Assembly (NCBI GenBank): GCA_946631295.1
Contig: CAMOZY010000001.1
Location: forward strand, 62,001 to 126,000
From: an uncultured Lachnospiraceae bacterium
Lineage (GTDB): Bacteria; Bacillota; Clostridia; Lachnospirales; Lachnospiraceae
DNA length: 64,000 nucleotides
Direction of reading: 5' to 3'
Shown: positions 43,599 to 52,481 of the stretch, piece after piece
How positions within the stretch are numbered: the stretch's first letter is position 1
Layout of the letters: every line of letters starts with the position of its first letter
The notes under the pieces: model-generated
Database searches by the model: none
What the model was told of the DNA's origin: nothing
What the model saw: the letters and a program-made list of their open reading frames with translations, nothing else
Position numbers and translations under genes: made by a program

Positions 43599-43604
43599 TG
43601 TTCA

Positions 43605-44630
43605 TTATCTTATTCCAAGCTCTGTATCCGTATCGGTTACATGAGAGTGTGTCTTAATGTAATCAACAATAAGATCCACCTTTGTAAATGCAAGAGATAC
43701 ATAGCTGTCTGCGCATCCGTAATAAAGAGCGATCCTTCCTGTAGTGGGATCGTGAACTGTTGCGCAGGGGAAGCATACATTGGGAACAAATCCTCTTTCC
43801 TCATACCACTCTTCCGGAGTAAGAAGGAAATTCTCACATCTGTAGAGAACCTTGGAAGGCTCATTGATATCAAGGATAGCTCCGCCGATGGAATATACAT
43901 ATCCGTTACATGTTCCGGAAACACCGTGATAGAACATAAGCCATCCTTCAGTAGTTTCGATGGGAGCTGCACCTCCTCCGATCTTAAGGCTCTCCCACCA
44001 CTCATAGCTTCTGCTCATAACGTGACGGTGCTTTCCCCAGTAAACCATGTCCGGACTCTGTGAAAGGAAGATGTCACCAAAGGGAGTGTGTCCGGAATCA
44101 GAAGGTCTGGAAAGAAGAACATAATTGCCGTTTATCTTTCTGGGGAAAAGCACTGCATTTCTGTTGAAAGGAATGAACGGATTCTCAATCCTTGTAAATG
44201 TCTTGAAATCAGTTGTCTTGGCTATACCGATAGCTGCGCCGAAGAAGTCCTGACACCAGATTGCATAATAGGTATCCTCAACCTTAACAAGTCTGGGATC
44301 ATATGCATATACAGGCATGAATTCCTTGCCCTCTTCGTCAACAAACTTAATCTTGTCATGTTCAAAATCCCAGTGAATACCGTCCTTGCTTCTTCCGAAA
44401 TAGATGAATGAAACTCCGTTTCTCTGCTCACCTCTGAAAACTCCGACAAAAGCTCCTTCATATGCCACAACGGCACTGTTGAAGATTCGTGCAACTCCCT
44501 CGATGGGATTACGGTTTATGATAGGGTTCTCTGAGTATCTCCAGATGGGAGCGTCCTGAAATGATGCAGGTCCTTCCTGCCAGGGCATATTGGGTACATC
44601 GGGTGCATTGAGAATCTTGATATCGCTCAT
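43605..44630 (-). CDS. Beta-1,4-mannooligosaccharide phosphorylase, GH130 subfamily 2
   Basis: A 341-residue propeller enzyme. RYSENPIINRNP, ARIFNSAVVAYEG, FRGEQRNGVSFIY, YDPRLVKVEDTYY, KIGGGAAPIETTEGWLMFYHG and IALYYGCADSYVSLAF are the conserved strands of GH130. The shorter length and the FNSAVVAYEG segment fit subfamily 2, exemplified by Ruminococcus albus RaMP2. It removes mannose from the non-reducing end of mannooligosaccharides as mannose-1-phosphate. First gene of the operon; AAAGGAG precedes the ATG and a promoter with operator-like sequences lies upstream. Confidence 0.9.
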   Translation of the reverse strand: MSDIKILNAPDVPNMPWQEGPASFQDAPIWRYSENPIINRNPIEGVARIFNSAVVAYEGAFVGVFRGEQRNGVSFIYFGRSKDGIHWDFEHDKIKFVDEEGKEFMPVYAYDPRLVKVEDTYYAIWCQDFFGAAIGIAKTTDFKTFTRIENPFIPFNRNAVLFPRKINGNYVLLSRPSDSGHTPFGDIFLSQSPDMVYWGKHRHVMSRSYEWWESLKIGGGAAPIETTEGWLMFYHGVSGTCNGYVYSIGGAILDINEPSKVLYRCENFLLTPEEWYEERGFVPNVCFPCATVHDPTTGRIALYYGCADSYVSLAFTKVDLIVDYIKTHSHVTDTDTELGIR

Positions 44631-44661
44631 TTTCTTTCTCCTTTGATAATCTGATTGAATG

Positions 44662-44674
44662 GTTAATTTTTAAC
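44662..44674. promoter_or_regulatory. GTTAA/TTAAC inverted repeat in the mannan leader
   Basis: GTTAATTTTTAAC has perfect 5-base arms and lies about 30-42 bases downstream of the predicted start of the GH130_2 transcript. It is a possible second regulator site; weak on its own in this AT-rich leader. Confidence 0.35.
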
Positions 44675-44683
44675 TTGTATTAG

Positions 44684-44695
44684 ATTAAATTTAAT
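44684..44695. promoter_or_regulatory. Putative LacI-family operator of the mannan operon
   Basis: ATTAAATTTAAT is a perfect 12-bp palindrome about 10-20 bases after the predicted start. Its core TTAAATTTAA recurs upstream of the lacI gene, and the two are the best shared palindromes of the cluster. Confidence 0.5.
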
Positions 44696-44710
44696 TTATC
44701 CTTTGAGGTG

Positions 44711-44739
44711 AGTATATATCGGAAAATTCGTTTTCGCAA
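44711..44739 (-). promoter_or_regulatory. Promoter of the mannan operon
   Basis: On the minus strand: -35 TTGCGA (44739-44734), 17-base spacer and -10 TATACT (44716-44711). The predicted start is near 44704, 74 bases ahead of the GH130_2 ATG. Confidence 0.7.
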
Positions 44740-44782
44740 AGGATTTTTCGCATTTTTTCACTTTTCAGCGAATAAGATGCAT

Positions 44783-44814
44783 TTAACTGTTTTTAACTAT
44801 GCATTATTAACTGT
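44783..44814 (+). repeat. Three TTAACT(G/A)T direct repeats upstream of the mannan promoter
   Basis: Copies begin at 44783, 44793 and 44807, spaced 10 and 14 bases. They lie upstream of the mannan -35 and after the lacI stop. They may be binding sites of an activator or of the local LacI protein. Confidence 0.4.
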
Positions 44815-44855
44815 ACTTTGATTTTCCGGGTTAAATATTCAATTCTGAAGTTTTC

Positions 44856-45869
44856 CTATTTTATCTTTCTGACGCTGTCTTTTTTCACAAGCTTGCCGCT
44901 TACGATATGAACGCCCTTCTTGTGTGCTTCTCCCCAGGCTCCCTGAAGAGCAAGTTCAACAGCCTGTCTGGACATCTCTTCAAGATCAACTCCGTATGTG
45001 GTCACTTCCGTATCACAGATTCCCGGGTACATATAGTTGTCATATCCGGCAACGGAGATATCCCTGGGAACCCTGTAACCGTTCCTTTCGAGCTTCTTGA
45101 TCAGATGCCCTGCTGTCAGATCGCAGTTGCAGAAAAACGCAGTGGGCATATCCTTGGGAAGAATAAGCTTCTTTTCGGTATCGATGAATCCGCTCTTAAG
45201 ATCTCTGTCATCGATGACCCACTCTTTCTTTATTTTTCCGCCGTGCTCGAGAACAGATTTCTGATATCCGAGATACCTGTCAGTGATCGAACCTGTAGCA
45301 AGAACCGTCCCGACATAGGCTATCTTTTCGTGTCCCATGTCAAACAGATAATTGGTCATGGCATAAGCGCCGTAGAAGCTGTCAGATATCACACAGTCAT
45401 GCGTTTCGTCCGAATCGGCAAAATCAAGATAAACAAACGGTTTATTGAATCTGCTCCTCATCGCAGACAGATACTCCGAATTAAGATTTCCCGTAACGAT
45501 ATAGGTATCAACCTTGCCCTCTTCAAGCAGCCTCGGCATCTCCAGATTCTTTTCCATATCCGGAGTGAGAACCTCAAGCATCGCAAAGCTTCCCATCATC
45601 GAAGAGATCTTGTTCATATACTGATACATCTGCCAGTAGAAGCTTGAAAACCTCGCCATATATCCATCGCGTGCGATGATCCCCACATGACAGCTCGGAT
45701 GGCGTGCGGCATAGGTATGGGGTTCATACCCCAGTTCCTTCGCAACCCTTTTTATCTCCTCAAGCTTTTCCCTGCTGACTCCCCCTTTTCCGGAAAGGGC
45801 CTTTGATACGGATACTATCGATACACCGGTTTTTTCCGCAATATCTGCAAGTCTTACTTTTTCAGCCAT
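44856..45869 (-). CDS. LacI-family transcriptional regulator of the mannan cluster
   Basis: A 337-residue regulator. The N-terminal helix-turn-helix and hinge are clear: RLADIAEKTGVSIVSVSKALSGKGGVS, then a typical RVAKELGYEPHTYA hinge. The effector domain (about 60-335) has the periplasmic-binding-protein fold with AYVGTVLATGSITDRYLGY and PTAFFCNCDLTA. It sits immediately upstream of the mannan operon in the same orientation, separated by 225 bases that hold that operon's promoter. It presumably senses a mannooligosaccharide-derived sugar. A palindrome upstream of its own gene matches one in the mannan leader, suggesting autoregulation. GAGGTGA precedes the ATG. Confidence 0.93.
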   Translation of the reverse strand: MAEKVRLADIAEKTGVSIVSVSKALSGKGGVSREKLEEIKRVAKELGYEPHTYAARHPSCHVGIIARDGYMARFSSFYWQMYQYMNKISSMMGSFAMLEVLTPDMEKNLEMPRLLEEGKVDTYIVTGNLNSEYLSAMRSRFNKPFVYLDFADSDETHDCVISDSFYGAYAMTNYLFDMGHEKIAYVGTVLATGSITDRYLGYQKSVLEHGGKIKKEWVIDDRDLKSGFIDTEKKLILPKDMPTAFFCNCDLTAGHLIKKLERNGYRVPRDISVAGYDNYMYPGICDTEVTTYGVDLEEMSRQAVELALQGAWGEAHKKGVHIVSGKLVKKDSVRKIK

Positions 45870-45952
45870 AGCATCACCTCTGAAATATCACCAAAACAAA
45901 AACGCCTGCATCGGGACTTATATCCCTTTGCAAGCATTTTAATATAGGTTTA

Positions 45953-45965
45953 GTTAAATTTAAAC
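45953..45965. promoter_or_regulatory. Putative operator upstream of lacI
   Basis: GTTAAATTTAAAC contains the TTAAATTTAA core seen in the mannan leader. It lies 84 bases before the lacI ATG, just upstream of a TATATT -10-like element on the minus strand. Confidence 0.45.
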
Positions 45966-46054
45966 TTGGGAATCTTGCTAAATTTTAACTATTGTTTTAG
46001 CTATTATGAACTAAATACCCTTCCCGATGATCGTCATGACCGGATGCTCACACA

Positions 46055-47134
46055 TTACTGTCCGGCATACATGAGCGAATAATCGTAATTCAGATAAAAC
46101 TCAGAGATATCATCAAAGTACTGTTCGTAAGTTTCGACTGTAAGTTCATGTTCACCGTTCGCCATCCACACAAGGATCATATCAGAGATCTCACCGCTGT
46201 AATGCTGTGGATCCGAGAAATTATTCAGGTCGGTGATCAGGTCTGTCTCGTCGTAAAAACAGAACACATGGGCATTTTCATACTGTAAGACCTCGGACGT
46301 CAATATCTTCATGGTCTCGATATACGCATCAAAATCGCCCTCTGCAACATGACTCCACCCCCAGTCCGCAATACTGTATGGCGGTATGTAATAATAAAAC
46401 GTCACATCCGGATATGCGGCGATATTGGCAGTCAGGTTACATCTTATATTTTCGAGAAGCTGCTTTCTCTCATCATCCGTAAGCCCTCTTTGCTCCCCGG
46501 CAGGTGTAACGTTTCCGATATACTGAAGAACCGCCTCAGCGCCAAGAGGTCTGTCCTCCGCAAACCTCATATAAGTATCGAAATTATCTGAAGGAATTCC
46601 CTTAACCGTCCTTGATATCTCAGGATTAACATACAGAAAAAGAACATCCGCATTATAGATATAAGCATCATCATTAAAAGGATTGTTATCATAGATATAT
46701 GCAGGATCGGCTGCCTCCGGATTCCTGTAATCCTTATCGCTCATCGCAAAAAAGGTATCCATGCTCCTTATCACAAGTCTGATATCGGGATTGTACTCAA
46801 GTGCTCTTCTTTCCGCATCTGAGATTTCCTTATAATACCCACCGGCATATGTTGCTTTTACACTTCTTACTCCAAAGAGTTCATCCGCAAGGCTTGTCCT
46901 GAAGTTCTCAGAAACCGATGTACCGGTTATCAGAGCATCATATTCAAAATTCTTCGTAATGCCATCATTCTGGTACCTTTCATTATCAAGGATATAGGAA
47001 AAGTTCTCGTGGGGAGCATGATAATGGAAGAAAGGATCGACAAAGATAACAAGCCCCGCCACTGCAAGCATGAGCAGCGTGGTTATCACGATCTCCTGTA
47101 TTAGAAATTTTTTCCAGGTCTTTTTATCTTCCAT
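46055..47134 (-). CDS. SGNH-type partner protein of the MBOAT acyltransferase
   Basis: A 359-residue protein with one N-terminal helix (about residues 12-32) and an extracytoplasmic SGNH-like domain. ALITGTSVSENF holds the block-I Ser position, and SDPQHYSGEISD near residue 305 holds the Asp-x-x-His pair. This is the layout of DltD/AlgJ-like proteins that work with MBOAT transferases to pass acyl groups to extracellular polymers. It is encoded 33 bases downstream of the MBOAT gene. The polymer is unknown. No strong Shine-Dalgarno lies before the ATG, so translation may be coupled to the upstream gene. Confidence 0.75.
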   Translation of the reverse strand: MEDKKTWKKFLIQEIVITTLLMLAVAGLVIFVDPFFHYHAPHENFSYILDNERYQNDGITKNFEYDALITGTSVSENFRTSLADELFGVRSVKATYAGGYYKEISDAERRALEYNPDIRLVIRSMDTFFAMSDKDYRNPEAADPAYIYDNNPFNDDAYIYNADVLFLYVNPEISRTVKGIPSDNFDTYMRFAEDRPLGAEAVLQYIGNVTPAGEQRGLTDDERKQLLENIRCNLTANIAAYPDVTFYYYIPPYSIADWGWSHVAEGDFDAYIETMKILTSEVLQYENAHVFCFYDETDLITDLNNFSDPQHYSGEISDMILVWMANGEHELTVETYEQYFDDISEFYLNYDYSLMYAGQ

Positions 47135-47167
47135 GTGTTTTACCGAAAATCTTTCATCCCGGATTTA

Positions 47168-48580
47168 TCAAAATTTGAAATATATAAAATCGCTTACCGT
47201 ATTTGCATAAAGGAATGACCACACGAACAGTATCCCGGTGATCAGTGCCGTCCCAAAACAGGGCTTATATTTCTTTTCATAGATATTCTTAGTAAGCTGA
47301 AGGCATATAAAGGTCAGAACATAAAGAGCCGGTACTGCCAGATTCAGATGGTATCTGATAAATGGTATTGTTCCCATCTCAAAGGAATCATAAAAAGCCG
47401 CAGCAGGCATTATGTTATCGAAGCTGAACATTTCCTTAAGGAAGGTCCCGGCTTGTGATATATCAGCTGAAGCAAAAAGAACCCACCCGATATTGACCAG
47501 AGCAAAGGTTGCCGCCACCCTGATCACCTTAGGTATCTTCTTAAGTGCGTCTCCCGTAAGCCTTTCTGCAACCATCACAAGTCCGTGAAGCGTTCCCCAG
47601 AGTATGAAGGTCCAGTTTGCACCATGCCAGAATCCGCTTATGACGAAGATTGCCATCATATTGATGTAGGTACGCACCTTCCCCTTCCTGTTTCCGCCAA
47701 GCGGAAAATAGACATATTTTCTGAGGAATGATGTAAGGGATATATGCCATCTTTTCCAGAAATCACTTATCGAATCCGCCTTGTAAGGAGAATTGAAATT
47801 CATCGGGATATCGATATTGAACATCTTCGCAACGCCTGCTGCCATATCGCAGTATCCGGAAAAATCCAGATAGATCTGGAATGTATAGGCTATGGAGCAA
47901 AACCATCCTTCTGCAAGACTCATACCGCTTCCGAGCGAAAAACCGTATACGGAAGCTCCGGCAAACCGTGATGCAAGCAGAAGCTTTTTTGACATTCCGA
48001 CAGTAAACCACACAAAGCCGGTTGCGATATTTTCCGGGTCGGGAATAAATTTAGATCTGTCGTTTATCTGGGGAATGAACTCGTCATGTCTTGTTATGGG
48101 GCCAAGGATGATACGGGGGAAGAACCATACATATGCCAGATAATCAAGGACCGGGGTATTCTTTGTCTCGCCCCTGTATGAATCCACACACCAGGTGATC
48201 ATCTGGAACGTATAGTAACTGATGGCAACGGGCTGGATGATATCGATTGCGGTAAACTGCCCCCCTGCTATGCGGGCGATATTTTCACCGAAGAAATTCA
48301 GATATTTGAACGCAAGAAGCGGAAGGACATTAATGACAATGCCGGTCCCCAGAAGGAACTTATTCTTTTTTTCCGCAAGGAGTCTTGAAAAAATAAGGTT
48401 GATGACGGTCGACGCAAGAAGTATCAGAAACGAAGAAGCTCCGTACATCAGAAAAAAGATCATTGAAGAAAGGACCAAAACGACCTTGGAAATGTCGCTT
48501 TTTCCTTTACGGCCTGCCGCAAAATAAAGAACAAGGACAACCGGCAGAAATATGAAAAATTTTATCGAAAAAAAACTCAT
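47168..48580 (-). CDS. MBOAT family O-acyltransferase (AlgI/DltB-like)
   Basis: A 470-residue membrane protein with about ten helices. The MBOAT core is recognisable: FPRIILGPITRHDEF, the FNSPYKADSISDFWKRWHISL segment typical of AlgI/DltB, and the catalytic His in FVISGFWHGANWTF. It should move acetyl or D-alanyl groups across the membrane onto a cell-wall or exopolysaccharide acceptor. The start is taken as ATG 48580 (MSFFSIKFF); the track TTG at 48598 overlaps the upstream stop as TTGA. Neither has a Shine-Dalgarno sequence, and a TATAAT lies 6 bases before the ATG, so the gene may be coupled or leaderless. Confidence 0.9.
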   Translation of the reverse strand: MSFFSIKFFIFLPVVLVLYFAAGRKGKSDISKVVLVLSSMIFFLMYGASSFLILLASTVINLIFSRLLAEKKNKFLLGTGIVINVLPLLAFKYLNFFGENIARIAGGQFTAIDIIQPVAISYYTFQMITWCVDSYRGETKNTPVLDYLAYVWFFPRIILGPITRHDEFIPQINDRSKFIPDPENIATGFVWFTVGMSKKLLLASRFAGASVYGFSLGSGMSLAEGWFCSIAYTFQIYLDFSGYCDMAAGVAKMFNIDIPMNFNSPYKADSISDFWKRWHISLTSFLRKYVYFPLGGNRKGKVRTYINMMAIFVISGFWHGANWTFILWGTLHGLVMVAERLTGDALKKIPKVIRVAATFALVNIGWVLFASADISQAGTFLKEMFSFDNIMPAAAFYDSFEMGTIPFIRYHLNLAVPALYVLTFICLQLTKNIYEKKYKPCFGTALITGILFVWSFLYANTVSDFIYFKF

Positions 48581-48594
48581 CGATTTATTATAGC

Positions 48595-49506
48595 TCAAAC
48601 AAATGACATAAGAAATGTTATTGAGATAAAGGAAAAGACGGTCGTGACAATGATTCCTCTTGAAAGGACGTCCGTACGCTCCCCTGTCTTCTCAGCCTGA
48701 ATCATCGGAAGGTTTCCGACGGGCACTGCACACATAAGGCAGAAGGTCCTGATCATCTCCTGAGGAGCGGATATAGCACTGAGAGCCAGGACCGTGATCA
48801 CCGGAACTGCCACCATCCTTATAAGGATAAAGAACCACAGATGCAGGTCTTTAACCGCCTCAAAGAATCTGCTGCGCCCGACTGCGGCACCCAAAAGTAT
48901 CATTGACAAAAAGACAGTAGGTGCTCCGATATACTCCACAGTCTTTACAACAGGCTCAGGGAACCTCAGATCAAACCAGAATATGACAAGTGCCAGAATC
49001 GACATCAGGACTCCCGGACTGAATACCTTCTTGAGGTTCATTTTTTCCTTTCCGGAGGAAAGTGCGATCACACCATGCGTGTAGAACAGCAGATTATAGA
49101 AGACATTACAGATTATCACATACAGCATGGCATTTTCCGGAAGAATAGCCCTGGCTACAGGTATTCCAAGGAAACCGACATTTCCGTATATGGTCATCAT
49201 CGTATAGAATTTTCTTTCATCCTTAGGAACACGAATAATGAGGGGAATCACATAGGCAAGCACTATGAACAGAAAATAAACCGCTGCGCTGACTCCCACG
49301 CCTGTCAGAAAATCCTGATGAGTAACAGTAATATTTCCGGTCATGATAGTTGATACTATAAGGGCCGGATTACATATATCAACAATAATACGCGATATTA
49401 CCGGTGTGGACTTTTCGTCCAGCACCTTTCTTTTCTGAAGCCAGATACCGATACCGACAAGTATCGCGATCACTGACATCTGTTTTATGACCACTAAACT
49501 TCCCAC
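48595..49506 (-). CDS. AEC (auxin efflux carrier) family transporter
   Basis: A 303-residue permease with about ten helices in two inverted sets of five. The pattern CNPALIVSTIM after helix 2, the TIYGNVGFLGIPVA crossover helix and the second-half VPVGNLPMIQAEKTG are typical of AEC transporters such as malate/malonate and amino-acid-type exporters. The start is assigned to GTG 49506, 6 bases after GGAAGGA, in place of the track's TTG at 49521. It lies 14 bases before the MBOAT gene in the same direction. Substrate unknown. Confidence 0.87.
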   Translation of the reverse strand: MGSLVVIKQMSVIAILVGIGIWLQKRKVLDEKSTPVISRIIVDICNPALIVSTIMTGNITVTHQDFLTGVGVSAAVYFLFIVLAYVIPLIIRVPKDERKFYTMMTIYGNVGFLGIPVARAILPENAMLYVIICNVFYNLLFYTHGVIALSSGKEKMNLKKVFSPGVLMSILALVIFWFDLRFPEPVVKTVEYIGAPTVFLSMILLGAAVGRSRFFEAVKDLHLWFFILIRMVAVPVITVLALSAISAPQEMIRTFCLMCAVPVGNLPMIQAEKTGERTDVLSRGIIVTTVFSFISITFLMSFV

Positions 49507-49671
49507 ATTGATTCCTTCCAATAATAAGGCCTTACAACCCTATAGATTATAGCCTCAGCGCCAAAAACGAGTCAATCCTGATATCACCTTTCAAATTTTC
49601 TAAATATTGGCAAAATATTAAAAGAAAATTTAAAAAATAATACTCAAAAACAGGGATTATTTGATATAATA

Positions 49672-49680
49672 TCATCTGTA
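49672..49680 (+). promoter_or_regulatory. Extended -10 promoter of LacI-GGDEF gene A
   Basis: TGATATAAT is an extended -10 element 35 bases ahead of the ATG. No good -35 is visible. Confidence 0.5.
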
Positions 49681-49715
49681 TAATATGCAATTTTGTTCAC
49701 TTTGTTGAGGCAAAT

Positions 49716-51614
49716 ATGGCCAAAAGAAAAATAGCAGTATTCTCAACAGGATGGGCCGCAGATATCCTTGCTCAGTTCATGAGAGGAATGAGTGAGGAAG
49801 TCTCATCCGGCAATACAGATTTATATCTGTTCATGTGTTATGCGAACCCCGGCGAGATCAATGGTGCCCTCACCGGCGATCTGAACATCATGAATCTTCC
49901 GGATCTGTCATTATTTGACGGAGCTGTTGTTGTGTCCAATCTTCTGGATTACCCTGTTGAGCGTAGTGAGATTTTTGAAAAATGCAAGAAAGCAGGAATA
50001 CCTGTCGTAAGCCACGGACTTGTTGTGGATGGTGCATGCAGTGTTATTACCGAGAACGGTATCGGGATGCGCGATCTTACCAGGCACCTTATTGATAAGC
50101 ACGGCGTTAAGAATATCATATTCATAGCCGGTTCCCCCAATAACGGAGATTCAAACGACAGACTCGCTGCCGTAAGGGAAGTCTGTAAGGAAAAGGGACT
50201 GGACTTTTCAGATGACAATGTCGCATATACAAACTGGGATCTTACAAACTGCGAAAATATCATTTTAGACGCCTGCGAAAGAAACGAAATGCCGGATGCG
50301 TTCATATGTGCCAATGACGAACTGGCCATGACCGGCATTGTTGCACTTGAGAAGTACAACCTGGAGGCTCCGAAGGATGTGATAATCACAGGTTTTGACT
50401 GCCTGCAGGAAGCGCAGACCTTCTATCCTTCAATAGCATCCGTCAATCAGAATCTCAAAGAGCACGGCAGAAAATGTGCAGCCCTTATCAACGATATGAT
50501 CGATGGACGTGAAGTGGAACCTCTTATCAAACTTCCATGCTCATTCTGTGAAGGCGAGAGCTGTGGCTGCAACTGTCCCGAGGAAGCCGCAAACAGAAGG
50601 CTCAGATCGGGCACCATCACCTTCAAGAATATCCAGCTGGCAAATGCCGCAACCTGGCATACTATTGCTATCGAACGTACCATAATGGGATGTGATTCCT
50701 ATACCGAGATCAGGCGTGCCGTAACCGGAATGCTCTCAAGAACACATACCTTTGAAGGAAGCGATTTCCACATCCTTTTTGACCCTTCCTGTTACAGATC
50801 CGAGATTACAACCGAAGTCAGCAATGAAGACTTTGGTTACAGCGAGAAGATGGACGTTATCTTCTCAATGAAGGACAATGCCATCCAGAATATCCGCTCT
50901 ATCAGAACCAAGGACCTTGTCCCGGGAATAAGCGATGATGATCCCAATCATCTCTATATCTTTATCCCCGTTCACGAGCGCGGGATCAAGATCGGATACA
51001 TTGTTTTTGTTGACTGCTACGACAAGATCGAATCAAAGGCAATCCGTGAATTCCTTGAAAGATTCAATTCAGCAGTTGAAAAAGCAAGAAAGGCCATGTA
51101 CCTCAAGGCCATCAACGATTCCGTCAGAGAGCTCTCTCATATCGATGCACTGACACATGTCAAGAACCGTACCGCATATGAATTAAGGCTCGAGGAATTC
51201 AGGAAGAAGGCAGAGACAAAGAACAAGCCCGAATTCGGTATCGTTCTGTTCGACCTCAACAACCTCAAGAAGGTCAACGATGAACTCGGACACTATTCGG
51301 GTGACGAATATATCAAGAACTCCTGTAAGCTCATCTGCTCAATATACAAGAACAGCCCCGTATTCAGGATCGGCGGCGATGAATTCGTTGTAATCCTGGA
51401 TGGAAAGGCATATCTGCAGAGAAACGAGCTCATCAGGGAATTCGAGACCGAAATGAACATAGTCATGAACAGCGACCGTCCTCTCGAAGAAAGAGTCTCC
51501 ATCGCATACGGTATGGCTGTATTCGAAGAAGACGATACTGTGGACAGTGTTGTAAAGCGCGCGGACGTTGCGATGTACAACACCAAGAAAAAGATGAAGG
51601 CCGGAAGAAAATGA
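49716..51614 (+). CDS. Cytoplasmic LacI-type sugar-receptor / GGDEF fusion (diguanylate cyclase A)
   Basis: A 632-residue soluble protein without signal peptide, transmembrane helix or helix-turn-helix. Residues about 4-275 form a LacI/PBP1 effector fold: RKIAVFSTGWAADILAQF, DGAVVVSNLLD, PDAFICANDELAMTG and DVIITGFD. The segment ends in GESCGCNCPEE, the ESCGC motif known from sugar-sensing regulators. Residues about 290-460 resemble a GAF-like linker with a helix entering the cyclase. The GGDEF domain (about 470-630) has FDLNNLKKVNDELGH and RIGGDEFVV near residue 551, so it should be active. The RxxD inhibitory site is absent. It should couple a sugar-like ligand in the cytoplasm to c-di-GMP synthesis. 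A 633-residue paralogue is encoded at 59719-61620. GAGG precedes the ATG. Confidence 0.9.
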   Translation: MAKRKIAVFSTGWAADILAQFMRGMSEEVSSGNTDLYLFMCYANPGEINGALTGDLNIMNLPDLSLFDGAVVVSNLLDYPVERSEIFEKCKKAGIPVVSHGLVVDGACSVITENGIGMRDLTRHLIDKHGVKNIIFIAGSPNNGDSNDRLAAVREVCKEKGLDFSDDNVAYTNWDLTNCENIILDACERNEMPDAFICANDELAMTGIVALEKYNLEAPKDVIITGFDCLQEAQTFYPSIASVNQNLKEHGRKCAALINDMIDGREVEPLIKLPCSFCEGESCGCNCPEEAANRRLRSGTITFKNIQLANAATWHTIAIERTIMGCDSYTEIRRAVTGMLSRTHTFEGSDFHILFDPSCYRSEITTEVSNEDFGYSEKMDVIFSMKDNAIQNIRSIRTKDLVPGISDDDPNHLYIFIPVHERGIKIGYIVFVDCYDKIESKAIREFLERFNSAVEKARKAMYLKAINDSVRELSHIDALTHVKNRTAYELRLEEFRKKAETKNKPEFGIVLFDLNNLKKVNDELGHYSGDEYIKNSCKLICSIYKNSPVFRIGGDEFVVILDGKAYLQRNELIREFETEMNIVMNSDRPLEERVSIAYGMAVFEEDDTVDSVVKRADVAMYNTKKKMKAGRK

Positions 51615-51674
51615 TCAGGCTGTCTTAGAAGATGATCATCATCTTCAGCCATCTCCGAGAATATCAATAATACA

Positions 51675-51706
51675 AAAAAGAGGAGCTTAAATGCTTCTCT
51701 TTTTTA
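51675..51706. terminator. Bidirectional terminator
   Basis: The 8-bp stem AGAGGAGC/GCTTCTCT (one G-T pair) extends into A6/T7 tracts, with a 6-base loop. It ends LacI-GGDEF A on the plus strand and the three-gene unknown operon on the minus strand. Confidence 0.88.
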
Positions 51707-51778
51707 TATCTGCCTATACACAATCTGTTTCGACTCATCTGTTTTGACAGATCTGCTTTTACCGAATCCGCTTCCGTC

Positions 51779-52420
51779 TTACGCCCAGGGATCTTCTTCC
51801 TTAGGCTCCTTGATGCCGGGAGTAAGATATTCTTCGTTCAAAAACCATTCTCCCGTGCTTCCTTTTTTACGGAGTCTTACCTGTCTGTCACTGTCAGATC
51901 CGGAGGATTTTACCCAGAGGGTAACATATCCGTCCTTCTCGTTATCATATGAATTGGGATGATCAAAAACCGTGATCTTAAAAGGCTCAGTAGGCTTGTA
52001 ATTATTATCGGGAGTAGTTCCCTCAAAATAAGACCTCATCAGATAATCCTTACCTGTGAGCTGATCATGCATCCTTGAGATTTCCTGGTTCATAAGTCCC
52101 GCAGGTCCCTTGAGGAATGTCAGCATCTCCTTGGTCCTGTCAAGATCCTTGTTGTAGTTGTTCATGGCAAGAATGACAAGAGCAACAACACCGAACGGAT
52201 TCTGAAGATTGGCCTGGGGAAGAGCCTTCATCTCATCAAGAGTCTCGGGAATCCTGTCAAAAGTGAAGGTTTCCTTCTTCTGTTTAATATTGTTGACAGC
52301 CTGATGCGCAAGCTTGTCTGCTCCCTTGAGCGCATTATCCACAACCTTTCTGCTGCCGCTGGTGACGGCGCTTGAGATGCTGTTTCCGGCACTGTTTAAG
52401 ATACTGTCTAAAAATCCCAT
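51779..52420 (-). CDS. Uncharacterised soluble protein, DUF6935-like
   Basis: A 213-residue protein. An amphipathic N-terminal helix region (about 1-48, FLDSILNSAGNSISSAVTSG) precedes a compact domain. Its conserved-looking stretches are LDEMKALPQANLQNPFGVVAL, LKGPAGLMNQE, KPTEPFKITVFDHPNSYD and RLRKKGSTGEWFLNEEYL, and it ends EEDPWA. I recall this arrangement from proteins annotated DUF6935 in Clostridia, but am not certain. Function is unknown. It is the last gene of a three-gene minus-strand operon of soluble proteins, followed by an intrinsic terminator. AAAGGAG precedes the ATG. Confidence 0.7.
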   Translation of the reverse strand: MGFLDSILNSAGNSISSAVTSGSRKVVDNALKGADKLAHQAVNNIKQKKETFTFDRIPETLDEMKALPQANLQNPFGVVALVILAMNNYNKDLDRTKEMLTFLKGPAGLMNQEISRMHDQLTGKDYLMRSYFEGTTPDNNYKPTEPFKITVFDHPNSYDNEKDGYVTLWVKSSGSDSDRQVRLRKKGSTGEWFLNEEYLTPGIKEPKEEDPWA

Positions 52421-52481
52421 ATTTCAAAACTCCTTTCGGTTATCTTTTGGAAATCCGTACATATTATAACAGATTCTTATC

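Noticed and set aside
44907-45647. 246-residue plus-strand ORF opposite lacI
   Set aside because: Antisense to a clear LacI-family frame, with no domain or start signal.
49507-49715. Search for a c-di-GMP (GEMM) riboswitch ahead of the GGDEF genes
   Set aside because: No GEMM core sequence could be found upstream of either LacI-GGDEF gene.
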